A DNA stretch of 64,000 bases from Nonlabens tegetincola (GTDB lineage Bacteria > Bacteroidota > Bacteroidia > Flavobacteriales > Flavobacteriaceae): NCBI RefSeq assembly GCF_002954355.1, contig NZ_MQVV01000012.1:62001-126000 (forward strand), given 5' to 3'. Under the pieces are notes generated by a model, which did not search any database, was not told the DNA's origin, and saw only the letters and a list, made by a program, of their open reading frames with translations. Positions 53,834 through 62,586 of this stretch are shown piece after piece. Made by a program: the position numbers and the translations under genes. Every line of letters begins with the position of its first letter. Position 1 is the first letter of the stretch.

Positions 53834-56116
53834 TTAGAAACGATAACCTAAAGAAACAAAAAATTGATCGTCATCAAGTTGCGGAGAGAAGCTATACTTG
53901 ATTTCAATTGGTCCCAGAAAGGTTTCTATTCCATAGCCAATTGCATAACCAGTATATCTTGCTTGACTAAACCAGTCATCTTGTTCAAAAAGTTCATCAT
54001 CTACATTGGCATAATTAGCGGTGAAATTAATGTGGTTTTTTTTGAATATTTCATAGTCTGCCGTGATCCCAAATTTAATCATGGTATCACCACTTATACT
54101 GACAAAGTCATATCCGTAAAATGATACAAAATTATTTATGGGCCTCGATCCATAGCCGCCTAAATAGAAATCAAGACTACTATTTGCTGGATTTCCTATT
54201 GCAATTCCCACCTGAGCATCTCCAATAAAACTTAATTTATCAAAGCTAAAAGCTCTTTGTACTTGTAATTGAGCAATGCTGAAACTACTAAAGTCTTCTT
54301 GTTCAGAGTTTGCTAGATAAACATGGAAATCTCCGTTAATACGCCAACCTTCATTTGGAAAAAACATATTATCCATACTGTCTACTAGGATTTCTCCGTA
54401 CAAGCTAGTATACAAACTATCATCAAAAGTAAGATCCTCATTCGGTCTGTTAGGATCTGAAATTGTACTCGTAAAAATATCAAGGTATTTAAATTCTAAT
54501 CCAGCTGTTAAGTACAGATTTTTATTAAATCTAGAACGCATAAACACCTGATTGGTCCAATCCTTATATTTTACTTCAATACTGTTTACTCCTAAGTTAG
54601 TATTGTCCACATCTGCTACAAAATCAGCTTGAATATCTTGATCAAATTGAACATAATTGCTATTAACACCAATTGACCAATAACGTCCTTTGTCTATGTA
54701 GTAATCTAAATTGTATCTAATATTGTCACCAACGATAACATCGGCGCTTATGACATCGTTGCTCACTAAAACACCTTTTCTACTCAGATTAATCAAAGCA
54801 CTACTGCGCAATAATTCATCGTAGTGGATTCCTAGTCTTAAATAATTACGTACATCAGATTCAACAACTTCAATCTCTAGGGCATAACCTAATAACTCAG
54901 GGATTAATGAGTAGTTTATCTTTTTAAAATTGTTAGTCGCTTGTAAGTTGTTAATCCCGTTAGAGATATCATCATAAGCTATCATTTCTGGAGCATTCAA
55001 TTTGAATCGCCCACTTATAAAAGCTCTTGAATATTGTTTATTACCCTTTATTTCTATACGAGTTAAGTATAAACTATCACTTGCGATATTTTTTAGATCA
55101 GGTCTCCTATAACCTGTTGCGACTTTTATAAGGTCGTCAATTTTTTGTAAGGAGGCTTCTTTACCTTTTGTAATTATGGCCTGACCTTCGTCAAAAGAAA
55201 TGACAGTGAATTGTTCGATATCAGGTTGAATATAAATATCTGTCTTGGGACGTTTTATTTCCATATCACTAATCGTGCGGAAATTATTTATCTGTGATAA
55301 TATGTCAAGTGCATTTTGTAATTCCTCTTCTTCCTTTTTATCATCTTGAACATCTACTCCTATGATTATGTCCATTCCCTTTTTCCTTAACTTTTCAATA
55401 GGATAATTATCGATTACACCACCATCAATTAATAACATATTATCGATTTGTACAGGTGCAAACAAGCTAGGTAATGCACCACTTGCATTTACAGCCTTAG
55501 GCAGGCTACCTTTATCTAGAACTACTTCTTCACCTGTGACTACATTGGTGGCAATACAAAAGAATGGAATAGGAAGTTTTGAAAAGTCATCAATCTGATT
55601 CACTGGACCCATCAACTTGGATAAGAAATTGTATATGTTTTGACCTTTACTCAACGAGCTAGGAAGACTTACCTGAAAATCTTTAAAGGGTAAAGTCACA
55701 GCATATCTTTCCCGGTCCTTACGTTCGTAAAAAGTTTCTGCACGTCTTGGGATATCATCACTTATAATTTTATCAAAATCGGTAGCGTAAAAAATGGAGT
55801 CTAGTTGTTTGCCTGAATATCCAGAAGCGTAAAGAGAACCTATAATAGCTCCCATAGATGTTCCTGCTATATAATCTATTTTAATACCTAAACTATCAAT
55901 TACTTTAAGTGTGCCGATGTGGGCCAATCCTTTAGCTCCACCACCAGAAAGGACAAGACCTATTTTGGGATTTTGTACTTTTTGCAGAATGCTATCAACT
56001 TTAGTTGGTTGAGTAGGTTTCAATATAGAATCTGCAGGAATAGCATTTTGACCTTCGGTTAAAATGGGAGCTACGAGCAAAAGCAAGGAACATAAAAAAG
56101 TAACGCTAATCTTCAT
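53834..56116 (-). CDS. Patatin-like phospholipase fused to a BamA/POTRA-type barrel
   Basis: A protein of about 760 residues. The signal peptide (FLCSLLLLVAPILTEGQ) is followed by a patatin domain (about 50-270): GLVLSGGGAKGLAHIG, the nucleophile AGTSMGAIIG and LLIDGGVIDNYP, so the Ser-Asp dyad is intact. Next come a POTRA-like segment (about 330-400) and a 16-strand surface-antigen barrel (about 410-760) ending in VSLGYRF. This is the PlpD/type Vd layout, in which a lipase is carried to the surface by its own barrel. The ATG at 56116 is chosen. It overlaps the uvrC stop by 11 bases, so it follows uvrC in one transcript. Confidence 0.9.
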   Translation of the reverse strand: MKISVTFLCSLLLLVAPILTEGQNAIPADSILKPTQPTKVDSILQKVQNPKIGLVLSGGGAKGLAHIGTLKVIDSLGIKIDYIAGTSMGAIIGSLYASGYSGKQLDSIFYATDFDKIISDDIPRRAETFYERKDRERYAVTLPFKDFQVSLPSSLSKGQNIYNFLSKLMGPVNQIDDFSKLPIPFFCIATNVVTGEEVVLDKGSLPKAVNASGALPSLFAPVQIDNMLLIDGGVIDNYPIEKLRKKGMDIIIGVDVQDDKKEEEELQNALDILSQINNFRTISDMEIKRPKTDIYIQPDIEQFTVISFDEGQAIITKGKEASLQKIDDLIKVATGYRRPDLKNIASDSLYLTRIEIKGNKQYSRAFISGRFKLNAPEMIAYDDISNGINNLQATNNFKKINYSLIPELLGYALEIEVVESDVRNYLRLGIHYDELLRSSALINLSRKGVLVSNDVISADVIVGDNIRYNLDYYIDKGRYWSIGVNSNYVQFDQDIQADFVADVDNTNLGVNSIEVKYKDWTNQVFMRSRFNKNLYLTAGLEFKYLDIFTSTISDPNRPNEDLTFDDSLYTSLYGEILVDSMDNMFFPNEGWRINGDFHVYLANSEQEDFSSFSIAQLQVQRAFSFDKLSFIGDAQVGIAIGNPANSSLDFYLGGYGSRPINNFVSFYGYDFVSISGDTMIKFGITADYEIFKKNHINFTANYANVDDELFEQDDWFSQARYTGYAIGYGIETFLGPIEIKYSFSPQLDDDQFFVSLGYRF

Positions 56117-57905
56117 GTTTTTTGTAATAATCAATAATTTTTTGAGCTTTTGACAATCCTATTACTTCTTCTAATTCCTTTTTAGTAGCCTTTTTAACTC
56201 TTTTGGTACTTCTAAAATGTTTTAATAACTCAACCACAGTTTTTTCTCCTATACCAGGAATGTTATCCAGTTCGGTTTCTATCGCACCTTTACTTCTTTT
56301 GTTACGGTGGTGAGTAATCCCAAAGCGGTGAGCTTCATTTCTCATTTGTTGAATCACTTTTAATGATTCAGATCTTTTATCTAGGTATAAAGGTACAGGA
56401 TCGTTTGGGTAAAACAATTCTTCTAGTCGTTTTGCAATTCCTATAATTGGGACTTTTCCTCTTAATCCTAATCTATCCAAGGCTTTTACACCACTAGACA
56501 ATTGACCTTTACCACCATCAACAATAACAAGTTGTGGTAGCGGTTCATCTTCTTCTAACAATCGGCGATAGCGTCTATAAACCACTTCTTCCATACTAGC
56601 AAAATCATCAGGTCCTTCAACAGTTTTAATATTGAAGTGCCTGTAATCTTTCTTGCTAGGCTTCCCGTTTTTAAACACTACGCATGCGGCAACCGGATTA
56701 GTTCCTTGAATATTTGAATTGTCAAAACATTCCATATGACGTGGTTCTTCATCTAACCTTAAATCAGCCTTCATTTGAGCCATCAATCTTTTTACATGAC
56801 GTTCTGGATCTACAATTTTAATGGTTTTAAATTGCTCCTGTCGATAGAACTTAGCATTACGTTGACTTAATTCAACTATTCGTTTCTTGTCTCCTAATTT
56901 TGGGATGGTTATTTTAAGCTCTTCTCCTACATCAATATTTAGGTGTGTATAGATTTCTCTAGATTGAGAATCAAATCGATTACGTATTTCGACAACAGCG
57001 AGCTCAAGTAATTCTTTATCGGTTTCATCTAACTGCTTTTTAAGCTCCATAGTATGTGAACGAGTAATGGCACCATGATTTATTTGTAGGTAATTTACAT
57101 ATCCAGCACTTTCATCACTAATAATGGTAAATACATCCACATTAGATATATTAGGGTTTACGATAGTAGATTTTGCTTGATATCTAGTTAGCACATCTAA
57201 TTTTTCCTTTATACGCTGTGCTTCTTCAAACTCCATAGCCTCAGCGTGTTCCATCATGAGTTCTTCAAAATATTTTACAGCTTGTTTAAAATCTCCTTTC
57301 ACGATCTGTCTAATCGCCTCAATATTTCGGTTGTAGGCTACTTCTGACTGTAGACCTGTACAGGGTCCTTTACAATTACCTATGTGATATTCCAAGCATA
57401 ATTTGAATTTGCCAGCATCTATCTTGTCTTGCTGCAAATCATAATTACAAGTACGTATAGGATATAATGATTTAACTAGTTCGAGTAATGTTTTTACTGT
57501 ACGCACACTGGTAAAAGGTCCAAAGTATTCACTACCATCTTTAATCATTTTACGAGTAAGGAAAACTCTAGGAAACCTCTCTTTTTTAATACATAGCCAC
57601 GGGTAAGTCTTGTCATCTCGTAGCATGATGTTGTATCGTGGATTACGAGATTTAATCAAACTATTTTCTAGTAAGAGCGCATCTGTTTCAGTTTGAACAA
57701 CAATGTGCTCGATACGAGCTATGTTTTTAACCAGAGTGCGTATTCGGTGGCTATCATGATTTTTTGTAAAATAAGATTGTACTCTTTTTTTAAGTTTTTT
57801 TGCCTTACCTACATAAAGCAGCTTATCTTTTTTATCGTAATAAAGATATACACCTGGTGATAGCGGTAATGTTTTAATCTGAACTTCTAAGGGAGCACTA
57901 TTCAT
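56106..57905 (-). CDS. uvrC: Excinuclease ABC subunit C
   Basis: Makes both incisions in nucleotide excision repair. The 599-residue protein has the GIY-YIG 3'-nuclease (GVYLYYDKKDKLLYVGKAKKL, about 18-38), the UvrB-binding helix (FEEAQRIKEKLDVL, about 207-220), the C-terminal RNase-H-like 5' nuclease (ECFDNSNIQGTNPVAACVVFKNG, about 402-424) and a helix-hairpin-helix end (LDNIPGIGEKTVVELL). ATL and Mfd in this window feed the same repair route. A palindrome copy lies 33 bases upstream of its ATG. Confidence 0.95.
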   Translation of the reverse strand: MNSAPLEVQIKTLPLSPGVYLYYDKKDKLLYVGKAKKLKKRVQSYFTKNHDSHRIRTLVKNIARIEHIVVQTETDALLLENSLIKSRNPRYNIMLRDDKTYPWLCIKKERFPRVFLTRKMIKDGSEYFGPFTSVRTVKTLLELVKSLYPIRTCNYDLQQDKIDAGKFKLCLEYHIGNCKGPCTGLQSEVAYNRNIEAIRQIVKGDFKQAVKYFEELMMEHAEAMEFEEAQRIKEKLDVLTRYQAKSTIVNPNISNVDVFTIISDESAGYVNYLQINHGAITRSHTMELKKQLDETDKELLELAVVEIRNRFDSQSREIYTHLNIDVGEELKITIPKLGDKKRIVELSQRNAKFYRQEQFKTIKIVDPERHVKRLMAQMKADLRLDEEPRHMECFDNSNIQGTNPVAACVVFKNGKPSKKDYRHFNIKTVEGPDDFASMEEVVYRRYRRLLEEDEPLPQLVIVDGGKGQLSSGVKALDRLGLRGKVPIIGIAKRLEELFYPNDPVPLYLDKRSESLKVIQQMRNEAHRFGITHHRNKRSKGAIETELDNIPGIGEKTVVELLKHFRSTKRVKKATKKELEEVIGLSKAQKIIDYYKKHED

Positions 57906-57937
57906 AGCTAGGTAAAGGTACTATCTTTTTAAAATTT

Positions 57938-57953
57938 CGCTTTCGCGAAAGCG
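57938..57953. repeat. Dispersed 16-bp palindrome, copy 13 (intergenic, extended)
   Basis: Exact CGCTTTCGCGAAAGCG. The symmetry extends to 24 bp (57934-57957). It lies between the divergent uvrC and the small membrane gene. Confidence 0.95.
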
Positions 57954-58025
57954 AAATATATATCCATTTCTCACTCACTTTTATCATTTCTTTAAAACTC
58001 TCGCTACAAGAAGAAATTTAACTTA

Positions 58026-58298
58026 GTGAAAATTATGGTTGTGGAACATTCAAAATCACTTGAAATCCAAGAATGGGCAAGCACCAGTTTGATTGGTAAT
58101 TTTTTATTATATAAGCTGGGTAAGGATTATGGATGGGATTGGATATGGATTATAACTTTATTTATTTCAGTATTCTCCCTTTATCTAATGTTGTATTCTT
58201 TAAAGCAATATCGAAAAATTACCTTCTCATGGTTGTTTAAAACTGTTTTGGTAATTTGTTTTACCGCATATCTTTTTTTTAATCATTTAATAGACTAA
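58026..58298 (+). CDS. Small two-helix membrane protein, unknown
   Basis: A 90-residue protein with hydrophobic helices at about 40-60 and 71-87, flanked by basic residues, and an N-terminal soluble part (SLEIQEWASTSLIGNFLLYKLG). The GTG at 58026 is used; an in-frame ATG lies three codons on. It ends 2 bases before the trxA ATG, so it is probably co-transcribed with thioredoxin. I do not recognise a family. Confidence 0.6.
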   Translation: MKIMVVEHSKSLEIQEWASTSLIGNFLLYKLGKDYGWDWIWIITLFISVFSLYLMLYSLKQYRKITFSWLFKTVLVICFTAYLFFNHLID

Positions 58299-58300
58299 TT

Positions 58301-58600
58301 ATGGCAAAATTTTCTGAACTCATTAATAAAGATACACCGGTACTTATAGATTTTTATGCCACCTGGTGTGGACCATGTCAAACCATGATGCCAGTGCTCG
58401 ATCAACTTAAAAAGGATCTAGGAGAGAAAGTGACAATCCTAAAGATTGATGTTGATAAAAATCAAGCCCTTGCGGCACAATTTCAAGTACGAGGAGTACC
58501 TGCCTTTATGATATTTAAAAATGGAACCCAGCAATGGCGCGGTAGTGGTGTGCAACCGTTACACGAGCTTAAAAGTCAATTGTCCAAACATATGAATTAA
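58301..58600 (+). CDS. trxA: Thioredoxin
   Basis: A 99-residue cytosolic thioredoxin. The redox motif WCGPC is at residues 22-26, after IDFYAT, with the cis-Pro segment RGVPAF (about 67-72) in place. There is no signal peptide. It follows a small membrane protein gene by 2 bases. Confidence 0.95.
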   Translation: MAKFSELINKDTPVLIDFYATWCGPCQTMMPVLDQLKKDLGEKVTILKIDVDKNQALAAQFQVRGVPAFMIFKNGTQQWRGSGVQPLHELKSQLSKHMN

Positions 58601-58660
58601 ATTTATTGTAACTTTTTAATCTAAAAAGCTACCTATCAATGAACTAATCAACAACCTGCT

Positions 58661-60049
58661 ATGAAAAATAAAGTACTTCTTTTAGGATTATTATCTATAT
58701 TGATAGGGAACGCACAAGAGTTTGCGGGTAACTGGAATGGGCAACTAGGACCATTACCCCTTAACCTAAATTTTGAGCAGGTGGAGTTAGGGTATGTAGG
58801 TAAATTACAAAGTCCTAAGCAATCTAAAAATTACGCTTCGTTAGATGAGGTCAAAATAAACGGTGATAGTATCTCATTCAAATTAAGTGCTTTTCAAATC
58901 GTGTACAAAGGAATAAAAAAAGGTGATTTAATCGAAGGTACCTTTACACAAGGTGGAATGTCAAATGCACTAAGCTTAAAAAAAGGATTGTATTTAAATC
59001 AAGCCTCAAGGCCTCAAACACCCAAAGCACCATTTGATTATAAGGTTGAAGAAGTTTCTTTTAAAAATAAAACAGCAGGTGATATTAAATTATCAGGCAC
59101 GCTTACATTACCCCAAAAAGTTAAAAATCCTCCTGTTGCAATTTTAATTTCAGGATCAGGTCCACAGGATCGCGATGAAACGTTGTTAGATCACAAACCA
59201 TTTGCGGTTATTGCAGATTATTTTGCAAAAAATGGAATCGCGGTTTTACGTTATGACGATCGCGGCACGGCCAAATCTGAAGGTGATCACAGTACTGCCA
59301 CTAGCGCCGATTTTGCCACAGATGCATACGCTGCAGTAGCATTTCTTAAGAAGAGAAAGGATATAAATACCTCACAAATAGGATTGATAGGTCACAGTGA
59401 AGGTGGTATGATAGCGCCTATGGTTATAGCCGATCATCCTAAAGACATTGCATTTTTCATATCGATGGCAGGAACAGGAACTACTGGTGTACAAGTTCTA
59501 AAAACACAAATACGTAAATCGGCGCTGTTACAAGGTCAACCTGAAGCAGCTGTTGAAGAAGGAATGAAAATAATGGATGCTGTCATTGATGAAATGGCTA
59601 AAGAAGGAGTAAAGGATTTATCTATTGATCAAAGAAAGAAAATTATCCTTAAAACGATTGAGACTAAAAGGAGTCAGGTTGATCCTTTGATTGCTGCAGA
59701 ATACTCTGATCAAACAGCACAATCTCTTGCCGATCAATTCAGCACTGATTGGTTTGTGTATTTCATGAATTATAATCCTGTTGACGACGTTGCAAAAATT
59801 AAGGTACCAACTTTAATAATGAATGGCTCGATAGATTTCCAAGTAATACCTGAAATTAATGTGCCGCCAGTTGAAAAAGCTTTAAAAGAATCTGGAAACA
59901 ACGATGTTACAGTTAAAATTTTTCCTGGTTTAAATCATTTGTTCCAAAATGCTACTACCGGTGCAGGATCAGAATATTTTGAAATCGAGGAGACAATAGC
60001 GCCAGTAGTCTTAGAAACCATGGCGACTTGGATTAACAAACGATTTTAA
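58661..60049 (+). CDS. Exported alpha/beta hydrolase
   Basis: A 462-residue protein. A signal peptide (LLLGLLSILIGNAQ) precedes an N-terminal beta-rich domain (about 20-115), then the hydrolase: ILISGSGPQDRDE (oxyanion region), the nucleophile in IGLIGHSEGGMIAP (about 242-255), the Asp region IMNGSIDFQVIP and the His in FPGLNHLFQNATTGA. The catalytic triad looks complete. It is likely a periplasmic or secreted esterase or peptidase; the substrate is unknown. It may be co-transcribed with trxA. Confidence 0.85.
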   Translation: MKNKVLLLGLLSILIGNAQEFAGNWNGQLGPLPLNLNFEQVELGYVGKLQSPKQSKNYASLDEVKINGDSISFKLSAFQIVYKGIKKGDLIEGTFTQGGMSNALSLKKGLYLNQASRPQTPKAPFDYKVEEVSFKNKTAGDIKLSGTLTLPQKVKNPPVAILISGSGPQDRDETLLDHKPFAVIADYFAKNGIAVLRYDDRGTAKSEGDHSTATSADFATDAYAAVAFLKKRKDINTSQIGLIGHSEGGMIAPMVIADHPKDIAFFISMAGTGTTGVQVLKTQIRKSALLQGQPEAAVEEGMKIMDAVIDEMAKEGVKDLSIDQRKKIILKTIETKRSQVDPLIAAEYSDQTAQSLADQFSTDWFVYFMNYNPVDDVAKIKVPTLIMNGSIDFQVIPEINVPPVEKALKESGNNDVTVKIFPGLNHLFQNATTGAGSEYFEIEETIAPVVLETMATWINKRF

Positions 60050-60079
60050 TGTTGCTGCAAAACTCTTACACGTAATCGG

Positions 60080-60087
60080 TACTTTTG
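60080..60087 (+). promoter_or_regulatory. -7 promoter box for the O-methyltransferase gene
   Basis: TACTTTTG, followed by C, 27 bases before the ATG. Confidence 0.55.
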
Positions 60088-60113
60088 CGTGAATATAATT
60101 CCAAAGTATTAGC

Positions 60114-60770
60114 ATGTTTTTTTTACCTCAAGATCTAGATGATTATATAGTAGCTCATTCTCAAAATGAACCTCAAATTTTAAAAGATCTTAGTCGAGAA
60201 ACGTATCAAAAAGTGCTTCAGCCTATAATGCTCTCTGGTCCTTATCAAGGTCGAGTGTTAAGTATGATTTCTAGTTTGATAAGCCCCAAACGTGTGCTAG
60301 AAGTTGGTACTTTCACAGGTTATTCTGCACTATGTCTTGCCGAAGGTATGCCAGAAAACAGCGATCTAGTTACCATAGATATCAATGAAGAGTTAGAATC
60401 CTTATGTAGTAGGTATTTTTTACGCTTTCGCGAAAGCGTAAAGAAAATTAATTTCATTCAAAAAATAGGTCCAGCGCTGGATATTATACCCGAATTAGAA
60501 GGCTATTTTGATTTAGTGTTTATTGATGCTGATAAGCCAAACTATGTAAACTACTTTCATCAAATTATGAAGAAAGTGCGGCCTGGTTCTTTAATAATTT
60601 CTGATAATGTTTTGTGGCACGGTAAAGTGGTCGAAACTGTAAAGAAAAAAGATCTATCGACACCTGTGCTTCTCGAGTATAATAAGTTGTTGAAGGAAGA
60701 TCCTAGGTTGCAAACTGTTCTATTGTCGGTGCGTGATGGTCTTACTCTTTCTCGTGTAATAAAGAGCTAG
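60114..60770 (+). CDS. SAM-dependent O-methyltransferase (caffeoyl-CoA/catechol O-methyltransferase family)
   Basis: A 218-residue methyltransferase. The SAM-binding loop is VLEVGTFTGYSALCLAEGMP (about 63-82), with the metal-site Asp in VFIDADKPNYVNYF (about 139-152) and DNVLWHGKVV (about 168-177). The family methylates catechols or related phenols with a divalent metal. The palindrome encodes RFRES at residues 104-108, between the SAM and metal motifs. The last 51 bases overlap the convergent PAP2 gene. Confidence 0.9.
   Translation: MFFLPQDLDDYIVAHSQNEPQILKDLSRETYQKVLQPIMLSGPYQGRVLSMISSLISPKRVLEVGTFTGYSALCLAEGMPENSDLVTIDINEELESLCSRYFLRFRESVKKINFIQKIGPALDIIPELEGYFDLVFIDADKPNYVNYFHQIMKKVRPGSLIISDNVLWHGKVVETVKKKDLSTPVLLEYNKLLKEDPRLQTVLLSVRDGLTLSRVIKS
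60423..60438. repeat. Dispersed 16-bp palindrome, copy 14 (in O-methyltransferase)
   Basis: Exact CGCTTTCGCGAAAGCG, with symmetry extending to 20 bp. In frame as RFRES, residues 104-108. Confidence 0.95.
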
Positions 60771-61301
60771 TTTATAACCTAGACAACCTAAAATACTACC
60801 TGCGATAGCACCTACAATAACATCGGCAGGATAATGTACACCAACCATTATTCTAGATAGTGCAAATAAAATAGGCCATAGAAACAAGAGTTTCAAAAAG
60901 TGATTTTTTGTAGGCCCAAACAACATTAAATAAACAAAAAATGTGACAGCAAAACTCACTGCGCTGTGTCCTGACCAAAAGCTAAAGTTTTCTGGACGTT
61001 GACTTATTAAAATACTATCTAGTAAAACGGGTTCATTGCTTGGTCGCAATCTTTCCACAGCATTTTTTACCAAGTTAGTAATGAAAAGAGTTATTCCAGC
61101 TATCACTGGCAAACAAACGATGAGATAGTAACTCTCAGGTTTGTTATATTGTTTGTACAACAAGAAGCTAAAAAAAAGAAAGATAGGTATAGATCGTTCT
61201 GGATGCGTTATGAACTCCCAAAATTCTGGTATGTTGTTAAGAAAAGAATTATTGAGTAGTTTGAGTAATTCCCGATCAATTTCTAGAAGAGATTCCCACA
61301 T
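60720..61301 (-). CDS. PAP2-family membrane phosphatase
   Basis: A 193-residue membrane enzyme with about five helices. The phosphatase motifs are in order: KNAVERLRPS (about 74-83), SGHSAVSF (about 108-115) and SRIMVGVHYPADV (about 147-159), the three PAP2 catalytic segments. It is likely an undecaprenyl-pyrophosphate or phosphatidate phosphatase acting at the outer face of the inner membrane. It overlaps tatA by one base at its start and the O-methyltransferase by 51 bases at its 3' end. Confidence 0.88.
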   Translation of the reverse strand: MWESLLEIDRELLKLLNNSFLNNIPEFWEFITHPERSIPIFLFFSFLLYKQYNKPESYYLIVCLPVIAGITLFITNLVKNAVERLRPSNEPVLLDSILISQRPENFSFWSGHSAVSFAVTFFVYLMLFGPTKNHFLKLLFLWPILFALSRIMVGVHYPADVIVGAIAGSILGCLGYKLALYYTRKSKTITHRQ

Positions 61302-61576
61302 TAAAGTTTACGTTTAATGGAACCAGTTTCTTCAATTTTGTCCTTTACTTCTTCGATTTGCTTTTTGAAATGTTCTACTTCTTTAGAACTAAAGTCATCA
61401 GTAGCAGTTTTAGTGATTTCATGTTTAATGTCATCAGTTGCATTGCGAACTGTTTTTATGGCTTTTCCCAGACCACGAGCTATTTCTGGAAGCTTGTCAC
61501 TTCCAAATACTAATAACACAACTAATCCTACTAAGAATAGTTCTGGTGTGCTTATAAAAAGTACATGATGAATCAT
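61301..61576 (-). CDS. tatA: Sec-independent (twin-arginine) translocase TatA/E
   Basis: A 91-residue TatA-type protein. The single membrane helix LFLVGLVVLLVFG (about 12-24) is followed by the amphipathic helix DKLPEIARGLGKAIKTVRNAT and a charged tail, the usual Tat pore layout. The ATG at 61576 is used. The -7 box lies only 5 bases upstream, so the transcript has almost no leader. Its stop overlaps the PAP2 start by one base. Confidence 0.9.
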   Translation of the reverse strand: MIHHVLFISTPELFLVGLVVLLVFGSDKLPEIARGLGKAIKTVRNATDDIKHEITKTATDDFSSKEVEHFKKQIEEVKDKIEETGSIKRKL

Positions 61577-61580
61577 GCGA

Positions 61581-61588
61581 CAAAGATA
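61581..61588 (-). promoter_or_regulatory. -7 promoter box for tatA
   Basis: On the minus strand TATCTTTG lies 4-5 bases before the ATG. Confidence 0.6.
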
Positions 61589-61660
61589 CATTTATAGTAT
61601 ATCGTGTGCAATTACATAATGTTAATGCAGTACACTTCTTAAGTAATTAATTTTCTAATT

Positions 61661-62470
61661 TTATAAATAAGAGAATAGGTTATAGCTAGTGCTAGAAATA
61701 CCATTATTAGTGGTAAAAATTTCTCTACTCACAGGCATACCTTCAGAATTCAAGTTGTAGGTGTAAATCATTTCTTGAACAAGCTGTATTGAGCCAGTAC
61801 TCGTGTCGTACTCTTCTTGAGTTAAAGGTAAAAATCTTGATGAAGGAATAAAATCTTTAAAAACAAGTAACCTTATTATATCATTCATATCCTTAAAAGG
61901 ATTGTCATTTAATTCATAAGTAAAGTCGCTAAATCCTGTCGTGTTGTTATTTTCTAGATAGGTGATTCTTTCAATATTAAAGTTTGCATTGATATTAAAT
62001 ACCTCGCTATTTTCTTGTATCACTAAACCATTAGAGCTGGTTGTTATAGAAAGAATTTCATCTACACGATTAAAATTATCTATTTCAAATTGTTGTATTT
62101 GATTAGGGTTTGAAACATTGCTGCTTGTAATGATATTTTCATCGTATTCTATACTGTAAGAACTAGTACTTTGATTTTCAATCTTTGTATAATTGATTAC
62201 TTGGTTGTTTGGTGCGTATTGAAATTGATATGTTTTTGATTGTTGACCAGAGAATACGATCTCAGATATAAGATTTTCATTATCGTATACTATATCAATG
62301 TTTGTTACAATATTGCTAGCTGTGTTTTCTGCTATTTGAATTGAACTAAGTCTTACTTTATCGTCAATAGTGGTAATATCGTCATCTCCTTGATTTTGAT
62401 CATCGGACAATGTAGGATCCTCATCGCAAGAAACCAAAAGTAGAATTAATAGAGTATATAAATATTTCAC
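61661..62470 (-). CDS. Exported lipoprotein, unknown
   Basis: A 269-residue protein that starts at a GTG (62470): VKYLYTLLILLLVSCDEDP is a lipoprotein signal with lipobox LVSC. An earlier in-frame ATG at 62536 would lie inside the terminator of the upstream gene and is rejected. The body is beta-rich with repeated YDENxIxxS-type strands, like the YD-repeat or DUF4595 surface lipoproteins of Bacteroidota. The function is unknown. Confidence 0.78.
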   Translation of the reverse strand: MKYLYTLLILLLVSCDEDPTLSDDQNQGDDDITTIDDKVRLSSIQIAENTASNIVTNIDIVYDNENLISEIVFSGQQSKTYQFQYAPNNQVINYTKIENQSTSSYSIEYDENIITSSNVSNPNQIQQFEIDNFNRVDEILSITTSSNGLVIQENSEVFNINANFNIERITYLENNNTTGFSDFTYELNDNPFKDMNDIIRLLVFKDFIPSSRFLPLTQEEYDTSTGSIQLVQEMIYTYNLNSEGMPVSREIFTTNNGISSTSYNLFSYL

Positions 62471-62534
62471 GTAAAAGCGATTGAATTGGATTGATAGTTT
62501 TACAATAGAGTAAAAGTACAATTTATGGTAAAAC

Positions 62535-62566
62535 AAAAAGCCAGTTTCTATTGAAACTGGCTTTTT
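62535..62566 (-). terminator. Intrinsic terminator
   Basis: AAAAAGCCAGTTTC pairs with GAAACTGGCTTTTT around a four-base loop, 21 bases downstream of the M1 peptidase stop. Confidence 0.9.
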
Positions 62567-62586
62567 AAACGTTTATAAAACAGAGA

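Noticed and set aside
2339-60438. The palindrome as a CRISPR repeat or insertion-sequence end
   Set aside because: Copies are kilobases apart, have no spacers and no transposase, and no target duplications were seen.
62471-62536. A longer start for the lipoprotein gene
   Set aside because: It would begin in the terminator of the M1 peptidase gene. The lipoprotein signal begins at the GTG at 62470.
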